The notes under the pieces: model-generated
What the model was told of the DNA's origin: nothing
What the model saw: only the letters and a program-made list of their open reading frames with translations
Databases searched by the model: none
Origin: Massilia phosphatilytica
Lineage (GTDB): Bacteria; Pseudomonadota; Gammaproteobacteria; Burkholderiales; Burkholderiaceae_D
Length of the DNA stretch: 64,000 bases
Assembly (NCBI RefSeq): GCF_002968015.1
Contig: NZ_PUIP01000005.1
Coordinates: 62,001-126,000 of the forward strand
Direction: 5' to 3'
Part shown: piece after piece, positions 33,955 to 43,531 of the stretch
Position numbering within the stretch: position 1 is the first letter of the stretch
Layout: every line of letters begins with the position of its first letter
Program-made: the position numbers and the translations under genes

Positions 33955-33970
33955 GTGCAATCGTTACCAC
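33955..33970. promoter_or_regulatory. Second LacI-type operator upstream of TonB receptor 2
   Basis: GTGCAATC-GTTACCAC. The right half is identical to the operators at 40625 and 46737. A TCTTTACGCC element at about 33920-33929, shared with the receptor-3 promoter (about 40610), lies between this and the first operator. Confidence 0.55.
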
Positions 33971-34032
33971 TATGGCTTCTTTACGCTCTGGCATGCCAAA
34001 AACATATAAGACGATGCGCACTGCATGGCCGC

Positions 34033-35286
34033 TCAATAGTTGACCGCGTAATCCTTCGGGAATGCCCGGCCCGCGAATGCCTTCTTCTGCGTCCAGTCCT
34101 GGGCGGGACTCGTCCAGTAGGAATCGCCGGCCGGGAGGCCCAGCGCGAGCAGGCTTTCCGAGGCGATGTACATGCTGCCGTTGTTCGAATAGATGTCGGC
34201 CAGCTCCGGATGGTGGCCGACGAACCCGAGGGTCAGGTACCCGTCCTTCGTGAAATTCGTCGGGTCCGACCACACGGCGTCGTGCACGGCCCGCATGGCC
34301 GCCCTGACCTGCCCTTCCGGCAGGCTCGCGGGCAGCTGCTTGCGCCAGGCCAGCAGCGCGAGCGGCTGGAACACGGCCGTGCGGTACGTGAGCGAGCGTC
34401 CGATCGGGGGATACGTGCCCGTCGGCGAGATGAAGCGTTCCAGGTGTTCAGCGTAGCGCTGCATGCGCTTGCCCGCCTGGGCGCGCAGGTCCGCCGGCTT
34501 GCCGTTCCAGAACGGCGCGTTGTGCCGCTCCAGCACCTCGAGGATCTCGACCAGCATCGGGTACATCACGTACGAGTTGTAGTAATCGAAGTGGAACGTC
34601 TCGCCATCCTTGATCCAGCCGTCGCCCACATACCACTCGTTCACCTTGCGGATCGCGACGTTCGTGCGCATCGGGTCCGCCTGCTCGCCGACGGACAGCA
34701 GGAACGCCTCGTTCATCGCCGCGAACAGCATCCAGTTGATGTACGGCGGCTCCACGCGCCGCAGCCCCTTGATCTCGGTGACGATGCGCTGCTTCGTGGT
34801 CGCGTCGAGCGGTTCCCACAAGGCCTTCGGGGCGCGGATCAGAGCATTCGTGAAGTAGGACGAATCGACGAGCGCCTGGCCGTGGTCGCGCCACGACAGG
34901 TAATCCGGGCTGTCCGGATCGACGGCGTGCGCATACGACTGCAGCGCCAGCTGGCGCAGGCGTGCGCGCAGGCGGCCTTCCGGCGTCGCGTCGTCGGGCA
35001 GCGCCAGCCACGGCGCGATGCCCGCGATGAGGCGGCCGAAGCATTCCAGGTACGCGACCTGCGGGCTGCGGCCGTCCCACGTGGGGCTCAGCTCCAGCGC
35101 GAAACGTTTTTTCAGCTCGCCCTTCGCCATCGCTTCCAGGACCGGCTCGGCCATCCGGCGCAGCAGGTCCAGCATCCGTTCGCGGTCCGTGCCCGGGCGG
35201 GCCGCCGGCGTCGCTGCGTCGGCGCCTTGCAAGCCCATTGCACCGGCGGCGGCCGCGAAGCTGCCCATGAAGTGTCGTCGTTTCAT
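34033..35286 (-). CDS. DUF2264 protein (GH154-like)
   Basis: A 417-residue exported protein of the DUF2264 family with an alpha/alpha-barrel pattern. The leader MKRRHFMGSFAAAAGAMGL is a twin-arginine-like signal (RRHFMG). Conserved blocks include ALELSPTWDGRSPQVAYLEC, YINWMLFAAMNEAFLL, FHFDYYNSYVMYPML and GRSLTYRTAVFQPLALLA. Some DUF2264 members have been classed as GH154 beta-glucuronidases acting on arabinogalactan; I recall this without being able to check. It is the third gene of the receptor 3-GH35-DUF2264 operon, 16 bp after GH35. Confidence 0.85.
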   Translation of the reverse strand: MKRRHFMGSFAAAAGAMGLQGADAATPAARPGTDRERMLDLLRRMAEPVLEAMAKGELKKRFALELSPTWDGRSPQVAYLECFGRLIAGIAPWLALPDDATPEGRLRARLRQLALQSYAHAVDPDSPDYLSWRDHGQALVDSSYFTNALIRAPKALWEPLDATTKQRIVTEIKGLRRVEPPYINWMLFAAMNEAFLLSVGEQADPMRTNVAIRKVNEWYVGDGWIKDGETFHFDYYNSYVMYPMLVEILEVLERHNAPFWNGKPADLRAQAGKRMQRYAEHLERFISPTGTYPPIGRSLTYRTAVFQPLALLAWRKQLPASLPEGQVRAAMRAVHDAVWSDPTNFTKDGYLTLGFVGHHPELADIYSNNGSMYIASESLLALGLPAGDSYWTSPAQDWTQKKAFAGRAFPKDYAVNY

Positions 35287-35302
35287 GCGTCTCCTTGTTT
35301 CT

Positions 35303-37645
35303 TTATTGTTCCACCACCAGAGTATCGCCCACGTACGCGCGGAAGTGGCGGATGCGTCCCGTAGTGCCGTCCGGCCCCTGGCGCGGCACGTAGCGCAGCC
35401 CGGCCACGTCCATCTGCCGCCCCAGGTCGATCACGAGGCGGTGCGGATATGCCGCCTTCTCTGCCGTGATCCAGTAGTCGCTGTTCTGGCCATTGATGGC
35501 GTTCAGCGCGCCGCCGTCTTCCTTCGTCGCTTCCTCGCTGTCGACCCAGGCGATGGTCCAGTTGGACTGGTCCAGCGTCTTGCCGTCCTTGTCCAGCAGG
35601 GCCAGTTCGGCCACGGCCGCATACGGCTTGCCGTCGAAGGCGTCCAGCCCCTCCAGGCAGAACTGGCGGCCTTTCACCGCCGCGGCGAAGCGCACGTCCT
35701 CCGTCTGCGAGCCCGGCGCGAATTCGCCTTCGTGCGCCGGCTTCACGCCGTCCAGCTGCACGCGCGCCGTGCTGGGCGGACGCGGGAAATCGCGTTCGCG
35801 GTGCAACTGGTCGAGGATCGGGGTCGTGAGTCCCGCGATGGTCGGCGTGCCCTGCCCGCGCGGCCCGGTCAGGTCGAGCACGACGACCTCGTTGCGGCCC
35901 TTGCGGATCCACGGGCCCGGCAGATACATCGTCTGCGTCGGACCGATGCTCCAGAACCTGCCGAGGCAGCGGCCGTTGATCCAGACCACGCCCTGGCCCC
36001 ATGCCGACATGTCGAGGAACGTGTCTTCCGTGCGTGCGGCATCGAAGCCGCCGCGATAGAACGCCGCGCCCTTGCCCCGTCCCTTCCTGAACGCCAGCGG
36101 CGGCAGGACGCCATCCGCATCGAAATCGATGGCGCGGATTTCCCAGTTCTCCAGCGGCTGCGCGGCGGCGCCCTTCGGCGTGAACGTCACGGGGCCGTGG
36201 ATGCCCTTGCGGTCATGGATCTCCACGCCGAAGTTCACGCGCGCGATCGTGTAGAGCAGGATCTCCAGCGTCGCGGGCTTGCTGCGCGCCGGCACGTTGA
36301 CCTTGTAGCGGCGGTAGCGCGTGTCGAAGGTGCCGATCTGCTTGCCGTCGAGCGTAATCCACGCGAGGTCGCGCGCCCGCGCCACCTCGACCACACCCGC
36401 CGGGCCGGCGGGCAACGTGACGCGATACGAGACGAGGCCGCGGCTGATGTCGTACTGTTCGATCGGACGCGGCGACTTGTCCTTGATGACGCGCGCCGGG
36501 AGCGCAGACTTCACGGGCACGGATTCCGCCAGCGCGAACGGCGCAATCGTCATGACGGGCATGCGCGGCGGCGGCTCCGGCAGCGTTTCGCCCGGTGCCA
36601 GGAACGGCGTCATCGCTGCGCGGTACGCGTCGAACTTGTCGCCGATCCAGCCCGCCTCGCTGATCGGCGCATCGTAGTCATAGCTCGTCGTATCGGGCCG
36701 GAACGGACGGTCGCAACCGCCCCACAGGCCGAACGTCGTGCCGCCGTGCGCCATATAAAGGCTGAACGAACCGTTCGCCTTCAGCATCGCGGCGATGTCC
36801 TTCGTCGCGCCTTCCACGCCCCCGCGGCGGTGCGGCGAGCCCCACGTGTCGAACCAGCCGGAGTAATACTCGCCGCACATGCGCGGCCCCTTCTGCACGG
36901 CGTCCAGCGCCTTGAAGCCGGCGGCCGGGTCGCTGCCGAAGTTCGCCACCGTGAACAGCTCGGGAATGTGCGTGCGGGCGACGGCATTCGTCGGATTGCA
37001 CTGGAACAGCGGCACGTCGAAGCCCGCATCCAGCAGGGCCTGGCGCAGCACGCGCAGGTAGCCCACGTCATCGCCGAAGAAGCCGTACTCGTTCTCGACC
37101 TGCACCATCAGGATCGGCCCGCCGTTGGTCGCCTGCTGCGGCCCGAGCACGCGCCCGACTTCCTTCAGCCAGCGCCGCGCCGGGGCGAGATACGCCTCGT
37201 CGCGCGTACGCAGGAACGCGTCGCCGTCGTGCTTGAGGAGCCACCACGGCATCCCGCCCATCTCCCACTCGGCGCAGGCGTACGGGCCGGGGCGCAGGAT
37301 CACCCACAGGCCTTCCTGCTGTGCGAGCCGGCAGAATTCGGCCGCGTCGCGCTGGGCGGCCCAGTCGTAGCGGCCTTCGCGCCATTCGTGGTAGTTCCAG
37401 AACAGATAGGCGCACACCGTGTTCAGGCCCATCGCCTTGATGGTTTTCAGGCGATGCGCCCAGTACTCGCGCGGCACGCGGGCGAAGTGCATCTCGCCGC
37501 AGCGGATCTGCAGGGGCTTCCCGTCCAGCAGGAAGTCGTGGTCGCCGATCGCAAAGCGGTGCGAGGCGGCCGCGTGGAGGGTACCTGTAAAAGGCAACAG
37601 GGCTGCCCCCTGCAGCAGACGGCGGCGTTGGAAACTGATGGTCAT
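35303..37645 (-). CDS. GH35 beta-galactosidase
   Basis: A 780-residue exported GH35 enzyme. Signal with SFQRRRLLQGAALLPF (twin-arginine-like, cleavage near residue 27). The barrel has GEMHFARVPREYW, acid/base Glu186 in VQVENEYG, and nucleophile Glu259 in MCGEYYSGWFD. Galactose-binding-like domains follow (about 400-640), and a C-terminal discoidin-type domain (about 640-780, including NSDYWITAEKA) may bind glycan. It cleaves terminal beta-galactose, fitting arabinogalactan or galactan side chains. It is 21 bp downstream of TonB receptor 3 in one operon. Confidence 0.93.
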   Translation of the reverse strand: MTISFQRRRLLQGAALLPFTGTLHAAASHRFAIGDHDFLLDGKPLQIRCGEMHFARVPREYWAHRLKTIKAMGLNTVCAYLFWNYHEWREGRYDWAAQRDAAEFCRLAQQEGLWVILRPGPYACAEWEMGGMPWWLLKHDGDAFLRTRDEAYLAPARRWLKEVGRVLGPQQATNGGPILMVQVENEYGFFGDDVGYLRVLRQALLDAGFDVPLFQCNPTNAVARTHIPELFTVANFGSDPAAGFKALDAVQKGPRMCGEYYSGWFDTWGSPHRRGGVEGATKDIAAMLKANGSFSLYMAHGGTTFGLWGGCDRPFRPDTTSYDYDAPISEAGWIGDKFDAYRAAMTPFLAPGETLPEPPPRMPVMTIAPFALAESVPVKSALPARVIKDKSPRPIEQYDISRGLVSYRVTLPAGPAGVVEVARARDLAWITLDGKQIGTFDTRYRRYKVNVPARSKPATLEILLYTIARVNFGVEIHDRKGIHGPVTFTPKGAAAQPLENWEIRAIDFDADGVLPPLAFRKGRGKGAAFYRGGFDAARTEDTFLDMSAWGQGVVWINGRCLGRFWSIGPTQTMYLPGPWIRKGRNEVVVLDLTGPRGQGTPTIAGLTTPILDQLHRERDFPRPPSTARVQLDGVKPAHEGEFAPGSQTEDVRFAAAVKGRQFCLEGLDAFDGKPYAAVAELALLDKDGKTLDQSNWTIAWVDSEEATKEDGGALNAINGQNSDYWITAEKAAYPHRLVIDLGRQMDVAGLRYVPRQGPDGTTGRIRHFRAYVGDTLVVEQ

Positions 37646-37666
37646 GTAGTCGTCGATCTCAAAAAA

Positions 37667-40546
37667 TTAGAGCTTGCCGCGCAGGCCGAACTTGATGGTG
37701 CGGCCGTCGTACTTCGCATAGTCCATGCGGGTGCGGTGGCCGTCGCCGTACTGGCCCGTCGCGTCCTCGAAGTAATCGTACGACAGCGTATTGGTCAGGT
37801 TCAGCGCATCGAGACGCAGTTCCAGGTTCTCGGTCAGCTTGTAGCTGATGGTGCCGTCCAGGTAACCGCGGGCGGCGCGCCAGCGGATCAGGTCATCGCC
37901 GTTGTTCTTCGGATTGTCGCCGTGCAGCGAGCGGCCCTTGTAGTTGTACGAGAGACGCATCGCCAGGGGGCCGCGCTCGTAATAGGTCGTGAAGCTGTAC
38001 GCGTACTTCGGCACCGAGTTGACTTCGATTTCCTTGCCGGCGTTCGTGATCCATTTCTGGCTGTTGAACGGGTCGATGTGCGTGTAGCTGGCCAGCGCGC
38101 CCAGGCCCTTGAACGGATCGGGCAGGAAGTTGAAGTCCTGCTGGTACGCCAGTTCATAGCCTTTCAATGTCTGCTGGCCCGCGTTGCCGTAGGTGCGCAG
38201 GTTCATCGGCAGGTTCGGGTCGACGTGGCCGTTCTTGTCTTGGAAAATGGCACCCAGCGCCGTGTCGGGCAGGCCCAGTGCCCCGAACGTGGTCTGCGTC
38301 GTGCTCGATACGGTGGCGTCGGTCAGCTCCTTCTTGAAGTACGCGGCCGACAGCAGGCTGCCCGGCTTGAAATACCATTCCAGGCTCGTGTCGAGGTTCT
38401 TCGACTGCTGCGGCTTCAGGTTCGGGTTGCCCGCGGTGGCCGTGTTGTCGAACGGGTTCGGGATGACGGTCTGCGCGGCGATGATCGACAGCGATGCGCG
38501 GCTGATCGTCTTGCCGTAAGACGCGCGCCAGATCAGGTCTTCCGCCAGGTCGTACGCGGCGCTGACGGCCGGCAGCACGTTCGTGTACTTGCCGTGTTCC
38601 TGGTTCGGCAGGTAGGCGCCGCCCGCGCCCGACTTCTTGTAGTTGTCGATGCCCAGCTTCGTCTGCGCCCAGCGCACGCCGGCATTGATGCGCAGCTCGC
38701 GTGCCAGCACTTCACCCTTGAAGTCGGACTGCACGAAGCCCGTGGTGACCTTTTCTTCCGCGCCGAAGCTCTGCGCCGGCGTGAATGCGGCAGGCGTGTT
38801 GAAGGCCAGCGGGTCGTACGTGGAGTAGGCGTAGCTGCGCGTGAACGTACCGAATTGATGCGGCCAGCCGTCGCCCATGTCCAGGTTCGGGACCGGCAGG
38901 GTCGACACCATGTTGCTGCGCAGGCCCGCGTCGCCGAACGACTTCAGCTTGGCCACCATGACCGTCGTGCCGTTGCGCTTCTCGATCGTCTTCGTCGTGT
39001 CGACGTACACGAGGCCGCCCTTGAAGTGGCCCGTCCAGTCGCCCCACAGGTCGTAGTCCTGGTCCAGCACGAGGCGCGCCTGGCGGCCCTTGTCCGTCTC
39101 GCGCGTCCAGCCGGTGTTGATGTCGAAGCCCGTGAAGTTGGCGGGATTCGTGTAGTCGACGGTCGACGACATCGACGGGTACACGTGGTCCGAACCGTAG
39201 TCGATGGTGGAATCGACGCCGAAGATCTGGCCCGACAGCGTGTCCTGGTAGCTCTTCGCGTCGCTGTTGTTGGCCGACAGCTGGCCGGTCAGCACGGTAC
39301 CTTTCTTGACTTCCCAGCGGCCGTTCAGGGCAAGGTAACCGAACTTGGTCTTGTCCTCGCCATACGTGACGCCGCTGCTGTACGACGTATTGCCGAAGGT
39401 GCCCGTCAACAGGTTCGACGTCGGGTCGATGTGCACGTTCAGCGGCACGAGGCCGTTGTGGCCCGCCTGGCCGGCCGGCGCGTTGCGGTTGGTCGTCTTG
39501 CTGTTGCGGATCAGGATGCCGTAATACAGCTCGTCGCGGCTGTTCTGCAGTTGCGATGCGAGGCCGTCCAGGCTGATATTCAGGCCGCCTTCCTTGTACT
39601 GCAGCGACGTCACGAGGCCGTCGCGCGTGCGGCGGTTCTGCGAGCCGTAGAAGCGGTAGATGCGGGGCAGCAGCGCATTGTCGATCTGGTCGCGGGTATA
39701 GCCGGACAGGTTCGCGCGCGGATCGTCGTAATCGAGCTGCAGCGCGAAGTTGCCCAGCACGGGCGACGCGCTGCCGCGGCGCGAGCTGTTGTAGCCCCCC
39801 GTCGCCTCGAAGCCGGAGCGGTTGTTGACAGCCTTCGAATGCGACGCGCCCGCGAGAAAGCCCCAGTTGCCCCACGTGTTCGAATACAGGGCGAACAGGT
39901 TCGGATCCGTCTTTTCCGACATCGTGTTGTAGGCCGCCGACACGCCGTAACGGACGGTGCGCTTCGGATTGTCGAACGGGCGCGGCGTCTGCAGGTCGAC
40001 GACGCCGCCCATGCCGCCTTCCGGCAGTTCGGCCAGCGGGGACTTGTAGAAGTCGACGCGGCCGAACAGTTCGGACGCGAACACGTCGTAGTTGAAGCCG
40101 CGCGCCGCGCTGCCGATGGTGCTCGTCGACGTCGTGTTGACCGGCGCACCGTTCAGGGTCGTCACCGTGTACTCCGTCGGCAGGCCGCGGATCGAGATGC
40201 GCTGGCCTTCCGCCGAGCTTTCGTCGCGGTTCAGGATCACGCCCGGCACGCGCTGCAGCGACTCGGCCACGTTCGCCTCGGGGAACTTGCCGATGTCCTC
40301 GGCGACGATGGAATCGCGCACCCCGATGGCCTGCTGCTTCAGGTTCAGCGCCTTCTGCAGGCTGGAACGGAAGCCCGTGACGACGACGGTGGTCGTGGCG
40401 GCGGCGTCTGCGGCCGGCGGTGCCGGCTCCGCAGTCGGCGCGGTCGTGGGTGCGGCGGGCGCGGACGATTCCTGTGCCAGGGCCTGGTTCCCATAGGCGG
40501 CGGCCAGCGCCACCGGCAGCAGCGTGGCGAGCAACTTCTTGTTCAT
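37667..40546 (-). CDS. TonB-dependent receptor 3 (carbohydrate type)
   Basis: A 959-residue receptor. Signal peptide about 1-24 (NQALA-QES), then an Ala/Pro/Thr-rich linker (about 29-52), a TonB-box-like TTVVVTGF, a plug with AEDIGKFPEANVAESLQR and RISIRGLPTEYTVTTLNG, and a barrel. The chain ends ...KFGLRGKL with Leu rather than the usual terminal Phe, a small oddity that may affect barrel assembly. The ATG at 40546 has a GGAGA site. It leads the operon with GH35 and DUF2264 behind the LacI-type operator at 40625-40640. Confidence 0.94.
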   Translation of the reverse strand: MNKKLLATLLPVALAAAYGNQALAQESSAPAAPTTAPTAEPAPPAADAAATTTVVVTGFRSSLQKALNLKQQAIGVRDSIVAEDIGKFPEANVAESLQRVPGVILNRDESSAEGQRISIRGLPTEYTVTTLNGAPVNTTSTSTIGSAARGFNYDVFASELFGRVDFYKSPLAELPEGGMGGVVDLQTPRPFDNPKRTVRYGVSAAYNTMSEKTDPNLFALYSNTWGNWGFLAGASHSKAVNNRSGFEATGGYNSSRRGSASPVLGNFALQLDYDDPRANLSGYTRDQIDNALLPRIYRFYGSQNRRTRDGLVTSLQYKEGGLNISLDGLASQLQNSRDELYYGILIRNSKTTNRNAPAGQAGHNGLVPLNVHIDPTSNLLTGTFGNTSYSSGVTYGEDKTKFGYLALNGRWEVKKGTVLTGQLSANNSDAKSYQDTLSGQIFGVDSTIDYGSDHVYPSMSSTVDYTNPANFTGFDINTGWTRETDKGRQARLVLDQDYDLWGDWTGHFKGGLVYVDTTKTIEKRNGTTVMVAKLKSFGDAGLRSNMVSTLPVPNLDMGDGWPHQFGTFTRSYAYSTYDPLAFNTPAAFTPAQSFGAEEKVTTGFVQSDFKGEVLARELRINAGVRWAQTKLGIDNYKKSGAGGAYLPNQEHGKYTNVLPAVSAAYDLAEDLIWRASYGKTISRASLSIIAAQTVIPNPFDNTATAGNPNLKPQQSKNLDTSLEWYFKPGSLLSAAYFKKELTDATVSSTTQTTFGALGLPDTALGAIFQDKNGHVDPNLPMNLRTYGNAGQQTLKGYELAYQQDFNFLPDPFKGLGALASYTHIDPFNSQKWITNAGKEIEVNSVPKYAYSFTTYYERGPLAMRLSYNYKGRSLHGDNPKNNGDDLIRWRAARGYLDGTISYKLTENLELRLDALNLTNTLSYDYFEDATGQYGDGHRTRMDYAKYDGRTIKFGLRGKL

Positions 40547-40624
40547 CGTGTCTCCATTCTTGTGTCGTTATTGGAACATGGGTGCCGGTCTGGGGCATCA
40601 CTGCAGTGGTCTTTACGCCGGCTG

Positions 40625-40640
40625 GTGGTCACGTTACCAC
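40625..40640. promoter_or_regulatory. LacI-type operator upstream of TonB receptor 3
   Basis: GTGGTCAC-GTTACCAC, seven of eight positions symmetrical around the central CG. It lies 79 bp upstream of the receptor start and about 190 bp from the divergent lacI-type gene, so it could serve both. Confidence 0.7.
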
Positions 40641-40828
40641 AAGCGATTATTAAAGGGCAATAGTGTGCCCGCGAATCAAATCATGGCTTAAACCCTTGTT
40701 TTTAAAAGACATTGCGCACCGCATCGGCAAATTTCGTGTCTCATCGTAACGACAGCCATGTCAAACGGTCATACCTTTGACGAATTTTGTGATGTACGTT
40801 GTCTCATTTATCCGTCACACTTCCCTCC

Positions 40829-41908
40829 ATGCGTAAAGTGAGCAAACTCAGTGAAGTCGCCCGCCTCGCGGGCGTGGCCCCGATCACGGCATCGCGCGCC
40901 ATCCGCGGCGCCGGTTATGTGTCGGCCGAGACGCGCGAGCGCATCATGGCCGCCGCCGCGCAATTGAATTACACGCCCGATCCGCTGGCGCGCCGCATGC
41001 GCGGCGACCGCAGCCGGCTGCTGGGTGTGTTCGTCAACAATTACGGCCCGGTCGTGCTGCACGAGATCATCCGTGCCCTCTCTACGCACGCGCGCGCCCA
41101 GGGCTACGACCTGCTGCTGTTCAACGCGGAACGCTTCGACAGCCCGGACCGCATGGCGACGTGCGACCTGCTGGGCAAGCTGTGCGACGGGCTGATGGTC
41201 GTGATGCCGGGCGCGGACGACCGCTTCCTGGACGCCATCGAACGCCAGCAGGTGGCCAGCGTCGTGATCTGCTTCGACGCGCGTCCTCTCGCGGTACCCG
41301 TCGTGGCGGCGGAAAACCGCCTCGGCGCGCGCGTGGCCGTGAACCACTTGCTGGAACTGGGCCACCGCCGTATCGCCTACATCGCCGGCAATCCGGGCAC
41401 GGGCCAGAGCGCGGAGCGCGAACGGGGCTACGTGGACGCGCTGCAGGCGGCCGGCGTTGCGCCCGACCCCGCACTCGTCGTCAACGGCGCGTTCGTGCAG
41501 CCGGGCGGTTATGCGGCGACGGAACAGCTGCTCGCCCTCCCCGTCCCGCCGACCGCCATCTTCGCGGCCAACGACGAGATGGCATTCGGCGCGATCGACG
41601 CCATCAACAGCCGCGGGCTGAAGGTCCCCGGCGACATCTCGGTGATCGGCTTCGACGACATCCCGAGCTCTAGCTGTGTCTTCCCGAAACTGACGACGAT
41701 GCACCAGCCCTTCGACGCCATCGCCGCCTATGCGGTGCGCGAAGTGGTCGGCATGATCGCCGGCGAGGTCTCGGGGCCGGCGCGCATCGCGTTTCCCGCG
41801 AAGCTCGTCGTGCGCGATTCGACGGGGCCGGCGGCGCAGCAGGAGGCTACGCCGACGACGCCGCGCCCACGCGCCCGCGCGCGGCGCGTGCCAGTGTCCG
41901 GAACATGA
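40829..41908 (+). CDS. LacI-family transcriptional regulator 1
   Basis: A 359-residue LacI/GalR-type repressor. N-terminal HTH (KLSEVARLAGVAPITASRAI), hinge with PDPLARRMRGDRSRLLGVFV, and a periplasmic-binding-protein-like sensor domain (LGHRRIAYIAGNP; PPTAIFAANDEMAFGAIDAI; ISVIGFDDIPSS). The ATG at 40829 begins the HTH; an upstream TTG adds ten unlikely residues. It diverges from the receptor 3 operon. Its 3-prime end overlaps the converging MFS gene by 62 bp, which gives it an unusual Pro/Arg-rich tail. It probably represses the second polysaccharide locus. Confidence 0.93.
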   Translation: MRKVSKLSEVARLAGVAPITASRAIRGAGYVSAETRERIMAAAAQLNYTPDPLARRMRGDRSRLLGVFVNNYGPVVLHEIIRALSTHARAQGYDLLLFNAERFDSPDRMATCDLLGKLCDGLMVVMPGADDRFLDAIERQQVASVVICFDARPLAVPVVAAENRLGARVAVNHLLELGHRRIAYIAGNPGTGQSAERERGYVDALQAAGVAPDPALVVNGAFVQPGGYAATEQLLALPVPPTAIFAANDEMAFGAIDAINSRGLKVPGDISVIGFDDIPSSSCVFPKLTTMHQPFDAIAAYAVREVVGMIAGEVSGPARIAFPAKLVVRDSTGPAAQQEATPTTPRPRARARRVPVSGT

Positions 41909-43187
41909 CCAGGCTGGCCGCCGCCAGCAGGCCGCCGACCAGCAGGGTCAGCCCGTAGAAGTGACCCGTCGTGTCCAGCAAGGGGCCGAGCAGGAAGCTC
42001 AGCACGATGTTGGATGTAGAGAACAGGAAGCGTTTGGCGCCGTCGAATTGCAGGAAGCGTGCGCGCGGGAACAACACCATCGGCAGTGACGCGGACGCCG
42101 TGTAATACGTGCCTGCCACGACGGCGTGCAGCACGTAGACGACCGCGAAACTCTGCAGGTCGTGCACGGCGAGGAAGCCGCCCGCCCCCACGCACAGGTA
42201 CAACCCCATCGCCCACACCGTCACGCTGGCGGCGCTGTAGCGGTCGACCAGCCAGCCGATCACGGATGACAGCCCGATCGACAGCGCATACGACGTCGCC
42301 AGCAGCCGGCCCAGGGTCGCCTTGTCCATGCCGATCGATTCCGCGTACAGCTGCGAGAACGTATTGAACGGCATGAAGGTCAGTTCGGACGCCGTCAGCG
42401 CGAGGAACACGAGCAGGAAGTAGCGGTCCGACAGGCATTCGCGCCAGTACGCACGGCCCATTGCGCGCCACGTCGCGGCATCCTGGCCGTCCACCGAGGG
42501 CGGGCCATATTCGCCCTCCTTCAGGCGCAGGCACATGAGCATGACGGCGATGCCGAAGAACAGGCCGATGCCGAGGAAGACTTCGCGCAAGTGGTGCTCC
42601 GTCAGGCGGAAGCACCACAGGTTGAACAGGATGCCGGCGACGAGGCTGACGATGCGGAAGCCGGCGTAGAAGCGCCCGAGCACGGGACGCGGCACGATGT
42701 CGTTCACGAGTCCCGCGTACAGCGCGAGCGTGACGAGGGCGACGGCTTCGAACACCGTCCAGAACAGGCAGAACCAGGCCAGCACGCACGCATCCACGCC
42801 GGGCGACAGGCTGCCGAGCAGCCGGTCGGTGACGTGGCCGAAGGTCGCGCAGTTGCCGAGTGCGACGAGGACGAGCGCGGCGACGGGCGTGATCCCCATC
42901 AGGAACGGCAAACGCCGGCCCCATCGGCTGCGGAAACGGTCGGAGCGGAAGCCGACGATGGGCACGAGCACGGCCCCGAGCAGCGCCGGCAGCGCGGACA
43001 CGAGCACGGCGATCATCGTGTCGCTCGCGTGGTGCTGGCGCAGCAGTTCCATGACGCCCGGGATGGCCGAGCGGTCGCGGAAGGCGATGGCAAACTCGCC
43101 GAACAGCAGCCAGAACAGGACGATGGCGAGGCCCGCCGTCGTGTAGCGCAACGTACCGACGGCGTGAGCGCTTTTGTCTTCCAACAT
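41847..43187 (-). CDS. MFS sugar transporter (GPH/SLC45-like)
   Basis: A 446-residue, 12-helix major facilitator. The loop motif GFRSDRFRSRWGRRLPFLMG after helix 2 is typical of glycoside-pentoside-hexuronide and SLC45-like sugar symporters. The start ATG at 43187 (MLEDKSAHAVGTLRY) is preferred over a TTG seven codons upstream. It likely moves mono- or disaccharides released in the periplasm across the inner membrane. It converges on and overlaps the lacI-type gene by 62 bp and lies next to the repeat cluster at 43251-43465. Confidence 0.87.
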   Translation of the reverse strand: MLEDKSAHAVGTLRYTTAGLAIVLFWLLFGEFAIAFRDRSAIPGVMELLRQHHASDTMIAVLVSALPALLGAVLVPIVGFRSDRFRSRWGRRLPFLMGITPVAALVLVALGNCATFGHVTDRLLGSLSPGVDACVLAWFCLFWTVFEAVALVTLALYAGLVNDIVPRPVLGRFYAGFRIVSLVAGILFNLWCFRLTEHHLREVFLGIGLFFGIAVMLMCLRLKEGEYGPPSVDGQDAATWRAMGRAYWRECLSDRYFLLVFLALTASELTFMPFNTFSQLYAESIGMDKATLGRLLATSYALSIGLSSVIGWLVDRYSAASVTVWAMGLYLCVGAGGFLAVHDLQSFAVVYVLHAVVAGTYYTASASLPMVLFPRARFLQFDGAKRFLFSTSNIVLSFLLGPLLDTTGHFYGLTLLVGGLLAAASLVMFRTLARAARGRVGAASSA

Positions 43188-43250
43188 GGACGCGTTTCCC
43201 ACTAACAAGGGCTAAAGCATCGCCGCAGCTTAAAGAAAGCGCAAGCTTTT

Positions 43251-43465
43251 AATTCGGGGTCAGAGCACATTTCGCATGTAATTCGGGGTCAGAGCACATA
43301 TTTGTGCACGAGCCCAACCGCAACACTTTGCAAGTGCCGCATTGGCCCGTGCGTGGGCATGGCGACACCGGCGTGGCCGCCGTCAAATTTGTTGCAGCGT
43401 GCGCAATTGATCGGAAATGTGCTCTGACCCCGAATTTTGGAGAAAACGTGCTCCGACCCCGAATT
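43251..43465. repeat. REPIN-like cluster: two direct and two inverted copies of a 20-bp repeat
   Basis: AATTCGGGGTCAGAGCACAT occurs at 43251-43270 and 43280-43299, and its reverse complement at 43417-43436 (perfect) and 43446-43465 (two mismatches). The copies within each pair are exactly 29 bp apart, and the pairs face each other around a roughly 117-bp centre. This symmetry is what REP/REPIN elements mobilised by REP-associated tyrosine transposases look like. No transposase gene is nearby. Confidence 0.8.
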
Positions 43466-43466
43466 C

Positions 43467-43498
43467 AAAAAAAAAGACCTGCCATCCCTGGGCAGGTC
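43467..43498 (-). terminator. Intrinsic terminator of the heparinase-GH105 operon
   Basis: GACCTGCC and GGCAGGTC (43476-43498) form an 8-bp stem. On the minus strand it is followed by nine T residues (43475-43467), about 33 bp past the GH105 stop. Confidence 0.88.
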
Positions 43499-43531
43499 GA
43501 ACACGAACGCGGAGGTTCGCGAAGGAGAGAA

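Larger units (their letters stand above)
43188..43531. other. Gene-free stretch holding a repeat cluster and terminator
   Basis: 344 bp between the MFS gene and the GH105 gene. It contains the MFS leader, the four-copy repeat cluster (43251-43465) and the GH105 terminator (43467-43498). A 71-codon frame crossing it is composed mainly of repeat sequence and is not credible as a gene. Confidence 0.6.

Noticed and set aside
35018..40663. A 1,881-codon open frame on the plus strand opposite receptor 3, GH35 and DUF2264
   Set aside because: It is antisense to three well-supported genes; GC-rich third positions suppress stops on the opposite strand. The product is low-complexity Arg/Ala/Val/Asp-rich with no domain.
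43289..43504. A 71-codon minus-strand frame across the repeat cluster
   Set aside because: Most of it is repeat and terminator sequence; no ribosome site.
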